This document shows positions 51,039 to 59,509 of a DNA stretch of 64,000 bases, in pieces; position 1 is the stretch's first letter; every line of letters starts with the position of its first letter. The notes beneath the pieces were generated by a model, which was given only the letters and a program-made list of their open reading frames with translations, was not told the origin of the DNA and made no database searches. A program made the position numbers and the translations under genes. The stretch is taken from the NCBI GenBank assembly GCA_963674805.2, contig CAXXNY010000009.1, positions 1-64,000 of the forward strand, in the 5' to 3' direction. Source of the stretch: CALMFG01 sp963674805 (GTDB lineage: Bacteria; Bacillota; Clostridia; Christensenellales; CALMFG01).

Positions 51039-52421
51039 ATGGGCGATTTATTGCTAAAAAACATCAGCACCATATATACCTTTAATAATCGGGAGGAAGT
51101 CCTGAATCATGCCGATATCTATATCAGCGGCGGCGTCATCCAATCCATCAATAGTCCGGCAGTACCGCAAAACGATGACTGCACCGTGATTGACTGCACA
51201 GGGCTTGTCGCGCTTCCGGGCTTCGTTAACACCCACCATCACCTCTATCAGACCCTGTTCCGCGGTATCCGGGAAGTTCAGGAAAAACCGTTGTTTCCGT
51301 GGTTGAAGGGCCTCTATCAGTTTTGGCAGCACATCACGGAGGAAGCTGTCTATTACGGCGCGATGGTTGGTATGAGCGAGTTGCTGCGGACAGGATGCAC
51401 CTATACTGCTGACCACCATTATGTCTTCCCCGGTAACCAGCCGGCCACGCTGATCGACAGCCAGATACGTGCGGCAAAGGAAATCGGTATCCGCTTTCAT
51501 GCCACCAGGGGTTCTATGTCGCTGGGTGTTGATGACGGCGGACTGCCGCCCATGACCGTTGTTCAAACAGAAGATGCCATCCTTGAGGATTCCCAAAGGC
51601 TGATTGACCGCTATCATGACGCCGGCCCCTATGCCATGACAAAAATCGCACTGGCACCGTGCTCCCCTTTCTCGGTAACAGCTGATCTCATGATAGAAAC
51701 CGCCAAATTGGCACGAAAGAATAAAGTAATGCTTCATACGCATCTGGCCGAAACATTGGATGAAGAAGCGTTTTGCCTGGATAAATACGGCTTAAGGCCT
51801 TTTGCACTCATGGAATCTTTCGACTGGGTTGGAGATGACGTTTGGTATGCCCATGGCATTTATTTAAACGATGAAGAAATACGCCACTTAAACGGAAGCG
51901 GCATTGCTCACTGCCCCTCCAGCAACATGAAGCTAAACAGCGGTATCTGCCGGACCAGCGAGCTTTTTCGGCAGGGCGCCAAACTCAGCCTGGCTGTGGA
52001 CGGAAGCGCCAGCAATGACGGCTCCAATATGCTGGAAGAAGTACGCAGAATGTATCTTTTAAATCATTTAAAATACGGCACTCAGGGCTTAAGCGCTTAT
52101 GAGTGCTTAAAGATCGCCACCAGAGGCGGGGCGGAAGTGCTGGGCAGAACCGACACAGGCTTCCTTGATCAGGATATGGCTGCGGATATCATCCTTTTTG
52201 ATCTCAGCGATATCGCATATGCCGGATGCCACGATCCTTTGACTGCACTGGTTTCCACCGGCAATCATTCTTTCACAAAGATGACCATCGTCAACGGCCT
52301 TGCGGTTGCGAAAGACGGCGTTCTGACCAGGATTGATATGGAGTCGGTTGGCAGGCAGGCGCATCAGTGTGCCGCCGGTATTGTCAAAAAAGCCAGAGAA
52401 AATTATATTGAGATGTCTTAG
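51039..52421 (+). CDS. Amidohydrolase-family deaminase (8-oxoguanine deaminase-like)
   Basis: A 460-residue TrzN/AtzB/guanine-deaminase-type amidohydrolase. Seen: the N-terminal composite beta-fold, metal site GFVNTHHHLYQTLFRG (His66 and His68), TADHHYVFP, a later HTHLAET histidine, and SLAVDGSASNDGSNMLEE with the metal-binding aspartate. The YQTLFRGIRE sequence and length suit 8-oxoguanine deaminase, though hydroxyatrazine-type deaminases are close relatives. It would turn 8-oxoguanine into urate. AGGAGGA precedes the ATG. Single-gene unit bounded by hairpins on both sides. Confidence 0.82.
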   Translation: MGDLLLKNISTIYTFNNREEVLNHADIYISGGVIQSINSPAVPQNDDCTVIDCTGLVALPGFVNTHHHLYQTLFRGIREVQEKPLFPWLKGLYQFWQHITEEAVYYGAMVGMSELLRTGCTYTADHHYVFPGNQPATLIDSQIRAAKEIGIRFHATRGSMSLGVDDGGLPPMTVVQTEDAILEDSQRLIDRYHDAGPYAMTKIALAPCSPFSVTADLMIETAKLARKNKVMLHTHLAETLDEEAFCLDKYGLRPFALMESFDWVGDDVWYAHGIYLNDEEIRHLNGSGIAHCPSSNMKLNSGICRTSELFRQGAKLSLAVDGSASNDGSNMLEEVRRMYLLNHLKYGTQGLSAYECLKIATRGGAEVLGRTDTGFLDQDMAADIILFDLSDIAYAGCHDPLTALVSTGNHSFTKMTIVNGLAVAKDGVLTRIDMESVGRQAHQCAAGIVKKARENYIEMS

Positions 52422-52452
52422 ACCATATAACCGCCAGCGGTTCAATTTAAAA

Positions 52453-52490
52453 GGTTTCCCCGATACACTGCTCTATGTATTGAGGAAACC
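52453..52490 (+). terminator. Terminator of the deaminase
   Basis: GGTTTCC pairs with GGAAACC and an inner ATACA pairs with TGTAT, forming a composite stem. A TTTTT run follows about 10 bases later. Confidence 0.55.
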
Positions 52491-52531
52491 CTATTCGTCT
52501 GTTTTTAATTATTGTGTTTTTGCAAATCCGC

Positions 52532-53344
52532 TCACGCCATGCTTTTACGTCCCAGTTTCACCAGCAGAACAATAATGGTGATGGCACATGCTAATCCGGC
52601 AATGATCAGCAGCCATACATATCCGGGCAGCTGCCACCAAATGAAGGGCTCGCCGTAATTCTCATATTCCGGGAACTGCTCTTCGCGGAATTCTTCCGGT
52701 GGCATTTCTTCAAAATGCTCTTGGAATTCCTCAGGGGGCATTTCTTCAAAGAATTCTTCCGGCGGCATTTCTTCGTGGAAGCCTTCCGGCGGCATATCCG
52801 GGTCAAACCCTTCCGGCTGAGGCTGCGGATTCGGGTCAGCGGGCTGCTGCGGAGCCGGCTGCGGCTTTGGAGTAGACGGTGCGCTCAATAGTTTGTGCTC
52901 AAACGTTGCGTTACTGTAGCCGTAATTATAGTTCTGATCCACAAAATACTCAATGACAATCGTACTCGTATGCTCTGTGAACATAATGCTGATGTCCGCT
53001 GATGCGGGCCCCGTGCTGTTCACCTGTACGTCTTCGTGTGCGCCGAGCGCGAGATGGACATCCGTATGGTGCCCTGATGGCACTTTCGGGTCGGCCAGGT
53101 GCGCCATGACCATCGTGGTAACCGGAATCTTTTTGAGCCTGAATTCGACTGTTCCGTTACTGCCTGTTGTTTTGGTATTTGGGCCAAACTGTACGGATAC
53201 CCCTTTATACGGCCCCTGCTGGTTCTTAACGACAAAGCGTACATCCACTGACGCCGACTCTGCATATGCCGGAACCGCTATCGCGATGACCAGCAAAAAT
53301 GCGGCAACACACATCATTAATTTTCTAAAACAATTCTTTTTCAT
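52532..53344 (-). CDS. Exported, C-terminally membrane-anchored protein with PPEEF repeats
   Basis: A 270-residue protein of no family I recognise. Seen: signal peptide (1-28, ending VPAYA), an Ig-like or collagen-adhesin-B-like beta domain (about 30-160) with VRFVVKNQQGPYKGVSVQFG, a Pro/Gln linker, then repeats built on MPPEEF (about 175-225), and one membrane helix (WWQLPGYVWLLIIAGLACAITIIVLLV) with a short basic tail. The acidic proline repeats probably form an extended wall-spanning stalk. RBS GGAGAGAG. It is close to a small protein and a Ser/Thr kinase in the same direction. Confidence 0.7.
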   Translation of the reverse strand: MKKNCFRKLMMCVAAFLLVIAIAVPAYAESASVDVRFVVKNQQGPYKGVSVQFGPNTKTTGSNGTVEFRLKKIPVTTMVMAHLADPKVPSGHHTDVHLALGAHEDVQVNSTGPASADISIMFTEHTSTIVIEYFVDQNYNYGYSNATFEHKLLSAPSTPKPQPAPQQPADPNPQPQPEGFDPDMPPEGFHEEMPPEEFFEEMPPEEFQEHFEEMPPEEFREEQFPEYENYGEPFIWWQLPGYVWLLIIAGLACAITIIVLLVKLGRKSMA

Positions 53345-53364
53345 GGTTCTCTCTCCTTTTTCTC

Positions 53365-53673
53365 TTATAAATACTTTTTTTGGCCCAGTTTCAACAACAA
53401 TTCGTTAATGCTTTTTACCGCCTGCTCTTCCTGCTCAATTCCCTTTGCAATCCATGCTTCGATTTGGACTTTGCCGTCAATCTGTTGAATGGTCAATATG
53501 ATTTTTTGATTGTCTTGGTTGAAACAATAGCAGTGGGAGATATTGTTTAAATCAACCAGATTGTCGCCATTGTTGTTTACCACTTCATGAAATCCTGACT
53601 TCTCTGCCCAGGAACAGACAACACGATCAATATCTTTCTTTTTTAAAAATTCAATTGTCGTTTTAATCTTCAT
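53365..53673 (-). CDS. Small protein of unknown function
   Basis: A 102-residue cytoplasmic protein without a recognised domain. Seen: an Asp/Lys-rich start, two cysteines in SHCYCFN, an alternating beta-strand pattern (IILTIQQIDGKVQIEAWIA) and a Lys-rich end with LLLKLGQKKYL. The ribosome site AGAGG is acceptable. It lies 21 bp upstream of the PPEEF-repeat gene start, suggesting co-expression, and downstream of the kinase terminator. Confidence 0.55.
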   Translation of the reverse strand: MKIKTTIEFLKKKDIDRVVCSWAEKSGFHEVVNNNGDNLVDLNNISHCYCFNQDNQKIILTIQQIDGKVQIEAWIAKGIEQEEQAVKSINELLLKLGQKKYL

Positions 53674-53746
53674 ATCGGCCTCTGCGCTTCACGCTGTGTT
53701 TCCCTTCTCTATCTATATCGTAATGCTTTTTGGCAAAAAAAAAAGT

Positions 53747-53763
53747 GAGCCCAGAGCTCACCT
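53747..53763 (-). terminator. Rho-independent terminator of the kinase operon
   Basis: GTGAGC/GCTCAC stem with a 5-base loop; on the minus strand it is followed by a run of ten T. It lies 16 bases after the kinase stop. Confidence 0.85.
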
Positions 53764-53778
53764 TTTTACTCGCTTATA

Positions 53779-55419
53779 TTAAAACTCATGTTCGGTAAAT
53801 CGTTCCTGTGGGATAAATGCGATATCCCGGTTTAAAAAGTCATTAACCGGATCAGGGTTCCGCTGGTACACCGCAACATGATCTGATAAGTACTGAATCA
53901 AATCCCCATTGACGATGCGGATAAACTCAACCTGGCTGATGGGTGCGGGGATCCCTACCTCGTCTTCCCAATACGCAATCAGCGGGTTCAATTCAATCTG
54001 ATATTCCCGTCCAATCCATGATTCATCAACCCGTATACCGCCGAACGCAATATCCGCTTCATTCTCTGTACTGCAGATCATATACCGCAGTGTCTCGCCG
54101 CTTGCATCCAGGTATACCACGATATCCAGCCAATCCTCTCCGGCAATCATTTCCGCGCCTTGGGCTTGTTCCCAATAATGGCCAAACTCATTGATGATTT
54201 CGGAACCAATAACGTCGCGGTTTGAAACCGGAATATTATATGCCGCCAGTTGGTCAAATTCCGGAATCAAAGACAGCACAAACTGTGCGCCGTTCTGCTC
54301 AACCGGATCAAGCCTGACGCGTATATGGCAAAACGCTCCGGGGGGCAGTCGATGATTCAATGTGGCTGGGTGATTGATGAGGTATTTCCCATCCATCATC
54401 ACTTCCGCCAAATCAATATCCTCAATCGGCATGGGTTCGGGGCCGGTGCTGAAAAGCTGCAGCCATTCAAAGTCCTCCGGATTTTCGAACTCAAGATCAA
54501 GTACTATATCGAATCCTTCCGGCGCTGCGTTTTGGCCTGAAAATAATACCCATCGATTAAATAAACCGCCCCTGGCCACTGCGTTCACACCAAACAGCAG
54601 AAGAATAATCCCGGCAATGATTGCTGCCGAATATATAATTTTTTTAAACGGGCTGGCGTTTAACCGGTCTGCTTTTTTAAGCGCACGCACAAATTCATCA
54701 ACGGATTTATACCGCATCACCATGCTGATATCCGTTGCCCTTTCGATCACTTTATTGGCCCGTTTGGGCAGACGCTTGTCGGTCTCCTGCAGGGGCCTGA
54801 TTTGATAAGGCGGAACCAGCAGGTTTTTCCCGGTCAGCATTTCATAGAAGATCAGCCCGATTGAATATATATCGCTGCGGTTATCGCTCTGCATGCCAGC
54901 CATGACTTCGGGCGCGGTATATCCCTTCGTACCCATCAGTACGGTATCGCGCGTTGACTCGCCCTTATGGTATCTGGCGATGCCAAAGTCAATCAGATAG
55001 ACTTCGTCTTCTTTTGACAATAAAATATTCTCCGGCTTTAAGTCCCGGTAAACAATCGGGTTTGGCGTATTGTTATGAAAGACACGCAAAGTATCGCATA
55101 TTTTTAAGATGATACGCGTTGCTCTCTGATAGTCAATGGTTCCGTTTTTTTCGATCTCCTGATACAGCGTATGGCCGTCGATATATTCACGTATCAATAC
55201 GGTTTTATCATCCTGATTATATACGTCAATAATCTGCGGAACGTTTGGCGCTTGAAGGGATTGGATATGCTTTAAAAGTGCGAATGTGTCCTGGTCTAAT
55301 TGCTCGAACACCTTCGCGATATACTTTTTGCCGTCTTGCTCAATTAAATAGACCTCGGCTTGGCCTCCGGTGGTAATGTGCTTGATATAGTGATAGCCCT
55401 GCGGTTCAAATATTTTCAA
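53779..55419 (-). CDS. Receptor-type Ser/Thr protein kinase
   Basis: About 546 residues from a TTG start. Seen: kinase domain (about 8-255) with glycine-loop ITTGGQAEVYLI, catalytic Lys36 (YIAKVF), VYRDLKPENILL (YRD in place of HRD, Asp126), DFG at 144-146, and GTKGYTAPEVM; then a membrane helix (260-281) and an extracytoplasmic domain of about 265 residues with LPPGAFCHIRVRLD. This is the PknB-like receptor plan without PASTA repeats. The TTG at 55419 follows GGAG and overlaps the upstream gene by 14 bp; the ATG at 55470 would lie deeper inside it. It probably senses an envelope signal. Confidence 0.85.
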   Translation of the reverse strand: MKIFEPQGYHYIKHITTGGQAEVYLIEQDGKKYIAKVFEQLDQDTFALLKHIQSLQAPNVPQIIDVYNQDDKTVLIREYIDGHTLYQEIEKNGTIDYQRATRIILKICDTLRVFHNNTPNPIVYRDLKPENILLSKEDEVYLIDFGIARYHKGESTRDTVLMGTKGYTAPEVMAGMQSDNRSDIYSIGLIFYEMLTGKNLLVPPYQIRPLQETDKRLPKRANKVIERATDISMVMRYKSVDEFVRALKKADRLNASPFKKIIYSAAIIAGIILLLFGVNAVARGGLFNRWVLFSGQNAAPEGFDIVLDLEFENPEDFEWLQLFSTGPEPMPIEDIDLAEVMMDGKYLINHPATLNHRLPPGAFCHIRVRLDPVEQNGAQFVLSLIPEFDQLAAYNIPVSNRDVIGSEIINEFGHYWEQAQGAEMIAGEDWLDIVVYLDASGETLRYMICSTENEADIAFGGIRVDESWIGREYQIELNPLIAYWEDEVGIPAPISQVEFIRIVNGDLIQYLSDHVAVYQRNPDPVNDFLNRDIAFIPQERFTEHEF

Positions 55420-55840
55420 AACCCAAATTCTCCAGACCGACACGATTAAGCATTTTGTTGCACTCCGCAACGGACAGCTTTTTATTTAAGCAATAAATAA
55501 TAATACTGTCACGCTTGTTTTTTGCATAAAGCTGCGGATAATCACAGGCCTTTAAATACCATTGGACATCTGCGAAATCCGTATTAAGCGCTAAAAAAAT
55601 TCTGATGATATACCTTCGATTGGGTGTTTTTTTACCGGATAAAATATCAAAGAAAAAGCGTTTGTTGATACCGCTTCTTCGAATAATGCTTGCTTTGGTA
55701 CAATTTTTGTTTTTGAGTTCCAGCTCAATATACTCACCGATTGTCCTTAGGTCAAAGGCATCTTTGTTTTCTTCCAGGACCTCGGTGATTGATTTTGTGC
55801 CGGAAAGCTTATTAAGGATTTTTTCTGTATCCAAAGCCAT
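55406..55840 (-). CDS. Small HTH-like protein paired with the Ser/Thr kinase
   Basis: A 144-residue protein, basic in the middle. Seen: YIELELKNKNCTKASIIRRSG and KRFFFDILSGKKTPNRRYII, which resemble a Cro/CI-type helix-turn-helix (helix, turn, recognition helix and the conserved SGKxxP segment), then a helical C-terminus with SVAECNKMLNRVG. It overlaps the kinase start and is first in the operon, so it may be a kinase target that regulates DNA. The HTH call is moderate. RBS GAGGATGG. Confidence 0.6.
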   Translation of the reverse strand: MALDTEKILNKLSGTKSITEVLEENKDAFDLRTIGEYIELELKNKNCTKASIIRRSGINKRFFFDILSGKKTPNRRYIIRIFLALNTDFADVQWYLKACDYPQLYAKNKRDSIIIYCLNKKLSVAECNKMLNRVGLENLGFENI

Positions 55841-56055
55841 TTTGATCCATCCTCACATACATATATTGTATCATAATTGGTCTCTTCTGGTAACTGTTTA
55901 TGCTGTGCATGTGAAGAGCGGTGTGTTGTGAAAAAATGTATAGCTGGTTCAAAACGAACTTGGTTCAGAAGTATCGTCTTTAAACATCAAAAAATATGCA
56001 TGCTAATCTTTTTATTCTAAATTCTTCGGATATCCCAAATAAACACAGGTATCAC

Positions 56056-56562
56056 TTAGCCCAGTTCATCAACGGTTAGCTGTGCTTCCTTAAGGAGATC
56101 ATAAAAATACTGCTTTAATGCTTCGGCCTCGGTTACCAGCAGTGCTGAATAGCCGGCATCATCCTGCAGAACCTCTCCGGTTTGAACATTATATACCGTT
56201 TTCGCTACTAGCTCGTCTTCAACATAATATAGGTATGTAAAGTCATCCGAAATATAGTTATACGCATATACTTCCTGCTCAAACCCGTTTACAGCTGTTC
56301 TAATGAAACTGTTTTTTTCTAAAGCAAACATCTCCATTATTTCTGTGTCATCTTGAATCACATTTCTGACAAATTGGTTTGAGATCAGAGAAAACCCAAT
56401 GTTGTTGAGTTTTTCTTCAAAAGAATCGCTGACTGATTCTTCGCTGTATGTAACCGCAGCGGACTCTTGAGGTCCGCTGACGGCATCTGTTTCGTTTCCG
56501 TTTGTACAACCTGAAAATATCAAGACAAGTATGAATGCTGCTGCAATAATTTTATTTTTCAT
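56056..56562 (-). CDS. Lipoprotein of unknown function
   Basis: A 168-residue lipoprotein. Seen: signal ending LIFSGC (Cys18), a short low-complexity linker, and a mature domain with VRNVIQDDTEIMEMFALEKNS and EVLQDDAGYSALLV. No enzymatic motif seen. There is no strong ribosome site, but the start lies 12 bp from the stop of the upstream coiled-coil gene, so coupling is likely. The region 55841-56055 shows nothing I can support. Confidence 0.6.
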   Translation of the reverse strand: MKNKIIAAAFILVLIFSGCTNGNETDAVSGPQESAAVTYSEESVSDSFEEKLNNIGFSLISNQFVRNVIQDDTEIMEMFALEKNSFIRTAVNGFEQEVYAYNYISDDFTYLYYVEDELVAKTVYNVQTGEVLQDDAGYSALLVTEAEALKQYFYDLLKEAQLTVDELG

Positions 56563-56573
56563 TTTACGTTTGA

Positions 56574-57098
56574 TTATAGCTCTTCCATTATGACATTAAT
56601 GACGTCTTCGACTTCTTCTTCCGACGGGACACCGTTGCTTCGGACTCCCGGCAGTATTTGTTTTATCTGGACTTTTGATTCAGCTTTGATCTCCAGCCAA
56701 TACTGTTGGGCTTCGGCAATCTGATTCTTTATTTCAAGTATCGTACCGGAATATTCCGCTTTCTCCTCATCCGTCATCCCTTCGGTCTCTTGAAGCAAGT
56801 CATTAAGCCGCTGCTTATATGTTTGGGTCAGCTCTTTTTGAGCACTAAGCTGCTCTTTCTCGAGGTTTTTAAGTTCCTTGCGTTCCAGCATCCTTTCCTG
56901 AAATTGCAATTTCAACTCAATATGTTCCTGTTTTCTTTCTTCGTTCTTTTCGTGTGCGTGCTCCTTATTTGACTTTGAAGGTTTATCCTTAAGCTCTTGT
57001 TGTTCCTGATCATCATCAATATCCGCTGCAAACGCAACGGGTGAAAATACGCTGAAAATGAATATTATAACAAGTAATAAGACCAAGTATTTTCTCAT
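56574..57098 (-). CDS. Exported coiled-coil protein
   Basis: A 174-residue protein with a signal peptide (1-24, ending SPVAFA) and a mature part dominated by charged heptads rich in Glu, Lys, Gln and Leu (about 27-140). This suggests an elongated coiled coil. The final part has LPGVRSNGVPSEEEVEDVINVIM. No named family recognised. Excellent RBS GGAGGAGA. In one unit with the downstream lipoprotein; both may act in the envelope near the kinase. Confidence 0.6.
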   Translation of the reverse strand: MRKYLVLLLVIIFIFSVFSPVAFAADIDDDQEQQELKDKPSKSNKEHAHEKNEERKQEHIELKLQFQERMLERKELKNLEKEQLSAQKELTQTYKQRLNDLLQETEGMTDEEKAEYSGTILEIKNQIAEAQQYWLEIKAESKVQIKQILPGVRSNGVPSEEEVEDVINVIMEEL

Positions 57099-57192
57099 AG
57101 TTCTCCTCCAAATAAATATCTTTTAATATTATATATACCCTTGATTCTCGTTTTTTAAACAATCAATATCGTTCAAGTCGGATAAAAAATAA

Positions 57193-57215
57193 GGAAACCC
57201 TTTGTTCCGGCTTCC
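57193..57215. terminator. Hairpin terminator of the membrane protein gene
   Basis: GGAAGCC with GGGTTTCC (one G-T pair and a bulge) forms a stem with T-runs on both sides, at 57184-57189 for the minus strand and 57216-57221 for the plus strand. It lies downstream of the relic at 57234-57380. Confidence 0.55.
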
Positions 57216-57233
57216 TTTTTTAATCAACGTATT

Positions 57234-57380
57234 TATTTTCTTGGCCTATTTAAGTTTTTCTATTTTTTTATATAAATATTCCTTTGAAAGCATACCGGCC
57301 TGCATCAAAAATGTAATAGCCTGCATCTTGTCTGCTTATATCCGAAAGGTATACCAGGGTGACCGGATTGTCTTTGCTAT
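57234..57380 (-). pseudogene. Chimeric relic of the 59.1-60.06 kb region
   Basis: Positions 57234-57304 match 59117-59187 with 5 mismatches in 71 (the 3' end of the thioredoxin-fold gene). Positions 57300-57380 match 59980-60060 with 7 mismatches in 81 (inside the cohesin gene). The two parts join at CTGCA, shared by both sources, so 792 bases have been lost. In the cohesin frame the relic encodes NPVTLVYLSDISRQDAGYYIFDA then a short tail and a stop; in the other frame it ends KEYLYKKIEKLK. All 12 differences counted by eye are transitions. It is a non-functional remnant except where the neighbouring membrane protein reads into it. Confidence 0.85.
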
Positions 57381-58943
57381 CGCGTCTTTTTCTTTATTGC
57401 TCTGTTTTATAAACTTGTACTTTCTGTTTAACACAATTGAAACATATTTTTCTTTTATTTGATTCCGCAATACGCCTATTGGCATATGCAGAATAAACAA
57501 AGGAATAAACGCGAAAAGGTAGCGGGATCGCGCCTCAAAAAACATTAAAAATAATATCACAAATAAAATTGATATATCTAAGACTGTTTCAAAGTCGCTT
57601 CCTTTTGTTTTGAGAAAATGCCCAAGCCAGCATAACGCAAGCAGATTTATCCATACCGCCTGTAAAAAGTTTTTATAATATTTTTTATAGAAGGGTGTCC
57701 CAATATAAGTAAATTGTTGAAGAACGCGTCCTGCCCCGCTTTCTTTCATAGCCGTGCCCAAATGGAAATCGCCTTCTCCTCCATAAAAGAAGGTGCCGTC
57801 TGTAGTGACCCAAATAAATTTGTCCAATAGATGGCGTATAAACCCAAGCGCACCAAGAGAATTTATTCTTTCAATTGATGTCTCAATATTGAACTTAACT
57901 TTTTGTTCTTTCCCAGCCAAAGATTTTGTTGTAATCGCATCAATCTCAGAATATGAACCATATGCATTGCCAGATTCAAGCTGCGTTTCATTAAGTCCCA
58001 TCATAAAATAATGAGTCAGCGGGATTTCCTTCTCATACTTTTCCTCTGCAGATACGGTTGTATTAAACACATATTTACTTGTTGCGTTGTTTATTAGCCC
58101 AAACGTTAAAATACCCGTTAGTATGACTCCCAAAAATAAAAGTATACGTAAATATTTCTTATTAATTATACATTTTTTGAAAAGCACAATAATAGCGGCA
58201 ACTCCAACCAGTAAAATTGTTGGCTTAATCGCATACCCGATTAATACAAGACACACAAATAAAAAAAACAAAGCAAGCGTATATTTTTTTTGCCAATGCT
58301 TTTCTAATAAAAAATAAAAAAAGATTATTGCTGAAACAAAGAACAATCCCATCGTATCTGAATAAGGTATTAATAGATAAGGGCTGAATCCAATTATCAG
58401 TGTTGGTATAAAATAAATACTTAAATTTACGCAATCCAGATAACGCTTTTTTATAACTTCTACAATCAGTAAAATAGCGATGTCAACAAGCAATATGTTC
58501 AGAAAAACAGCCTCAAACCAGTAACTATGGAATCCAAACATACTGAACATCTTAAACCATATTTTATATATTGCTGTGATCATGATATTGTTATGATAAG
58601 TAAGAAAATACTTATCATAATCAACTATTCCTGATGCATGGTTAATAACAACCTGAACATCCCAGCCGATAGGTGTGTATACTATCCGTGCAACAAAGAT
58701 TTGTATCATGAGTACAATGCTAAAAAGGATAATAGAAAAGGTTTTGTATCTGTGTATTCTGATTTGTTCCGATAAGTAATATAAGCTTAACAAAACTACT
58801 AAAAAAAACAATATGGTGAAAAAATCAAAATTCCCACTAGGCTTATAGTATCTATTGAGATTGAGAACATTGGTAACAAATATTACTCCAAAAAAAAGCG
58901 GCAGAGTATATTGCCATATGCGTTTTGATTGTTTATTTTGCAT
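57336..58943 (-). CDS. Large polytopic membrane protein, GT-C-like
   Basis: A 535-residue membrane protein with roughly eleven helices. Seen: an acidic/aromatic outer loop PIGWDVQVVINHASG, YHNNIMITAIYKIW, and PYLLIPYSDTMGLFFVSAIIF, a pattern known from GT-C mannosyl/glycosyltransferase-like proteins of Gram-positive bacteria. A basic cytoplasmic C-terminus follows. The last residues, about SPWYTFRI and preceding, are encoded within the relic at 57234-57380, read in a frame foreign to either source gene, so the natural C-terminus may have been replaced. No good ribosome site before the ATG. Transferase activity is inferred. Confidence 0.75.
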   Translation of the reverse strand: MQNKQSKRIWQYTLPLFFGVIFVTNVLNLNRYYKPSGNFDFFTILFFLVVLLSLYYLSEQIRIHRYKTFSIILFSIVLMIQIFVARIVYTPIGWDVQVVINHASGIVDYDKYFLTYHNNIMITAIYKIWFKMFSMFGFHSYWFEAVFLNILLVDIAILLIVEVIKKRYLDCVNLSIYFIPTLIIGFSPYLLIPYSDTMGLFFVSAIIFFYFLLEKHWQKKYTLALFFLFVCLVLIGYAIKPTILLVGVAAIIVLFKKCIINKKYLRILLFLGVILTGILTFGLINNATSKYVFNTTVSAEEKYEKEIPLTHYFMMGLNETQLESGNAYGSYSEIDAITTKSLAGKEQKVKFNIETSIERINSLGALGFIRHLLDKFIWVTTDGTFFYGGEGDFHLGTAMKESGAGRVLQQFTYIGTPFYKKYYKNFLQAVWINLLALCWLGHFLKTKGSDFETVLDISILFVILFLMFFEARSRYLFAFIPLFILHMPIGVLRNQIKEKYVSIVLNRKYKFIKQSNKEKDAIAKTIRSPWYTFRI

Positions 58944-59128
58944 TTTAAACCAAAGTTTTAATATTTTTTTATATCGCTGCCATATTATACCTCATTTATT
59001 TAAAAATTGAAACCGCATCATTATGCAATAAGTATAAAAATGAATTATATTTCAAACTAATTACGTAAATTTGCACGGTTGCTATCCTGCAAAATTTTTT
59101 TCATCAAATTTTGCGATATTTTCTTGGC

Positions 59129-59437
59129 TTATTTAAGTTTTTCTATTTTTTTATATAAGTATTCCTTTGGAAGCACACCGGTCTGCACCCCATCAATTAT
59201 ATATACCCGGCAGGTATAAGCAAAGTTTTGGGGCGCTTTCTCGGTATAAATGTCTTTTCCGTTCACCAATATTGTCGGTGAGCCCAAAAAGCGCTTTGCT
59301 TCGGCTTCATCTGCGCTCTCAATCTTCACAGTCTCTATTTCGCTTAGTTGAATCACACGGCCTTCAACAAGCGCCATCAGGTTCTGATATGTTTGCTCTG
59401 CATGCGGGCATCCATCAAAGTATTGGAAAGTAATCGT
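59129..59437 (-). CDS. Thioredoxin-fold protein with apparent start-codon loss
   Basis: From the in-frame ATG at 59377 the product is 82 residues and lacks the expected front. Translated upstream, the frame gives ITFQYFDGCPHAEQTYQNL, a typical thioredoxin/glutaredoxin-like N-terminus with a CxxH motif, preceded by ACG (59437-59435) and then an in-frame TAG. An AAGG stands about 8 bases before the ACG. So the original ATG seems to have become ACG, making this a weak-start gene or a pseudogene. It resembles DF-type (seleno)protein or SaoT-like small redox proteins. It lies downstream of the cohesin gene. Confidence 0.6.
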   Translation of the reverse strand, partial: TITFQYFDGCPHAEQTYQNLMALVEGRVIQLSEIETVKIESADEAEAKRFLGSPTILVNGKDIYTEKAPQNFAYTCRVYIIDGVQTGVLPKEYLYKKIEKLK

Positions 59438-59509
59438 TGCCTATACCTTTCTCTTCGGGCTTACGATAATGGGCCAGTCTGTATACTAAATCCCGCACCT
59501 AAACCCCGA

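Noticed and set aside
59129..59445. Selenoprotein with UGA readthrough
   Set aside because: The thioredoxin motif has a normal Cys codon and the upstream in-frame stop is TAG, not TGA.
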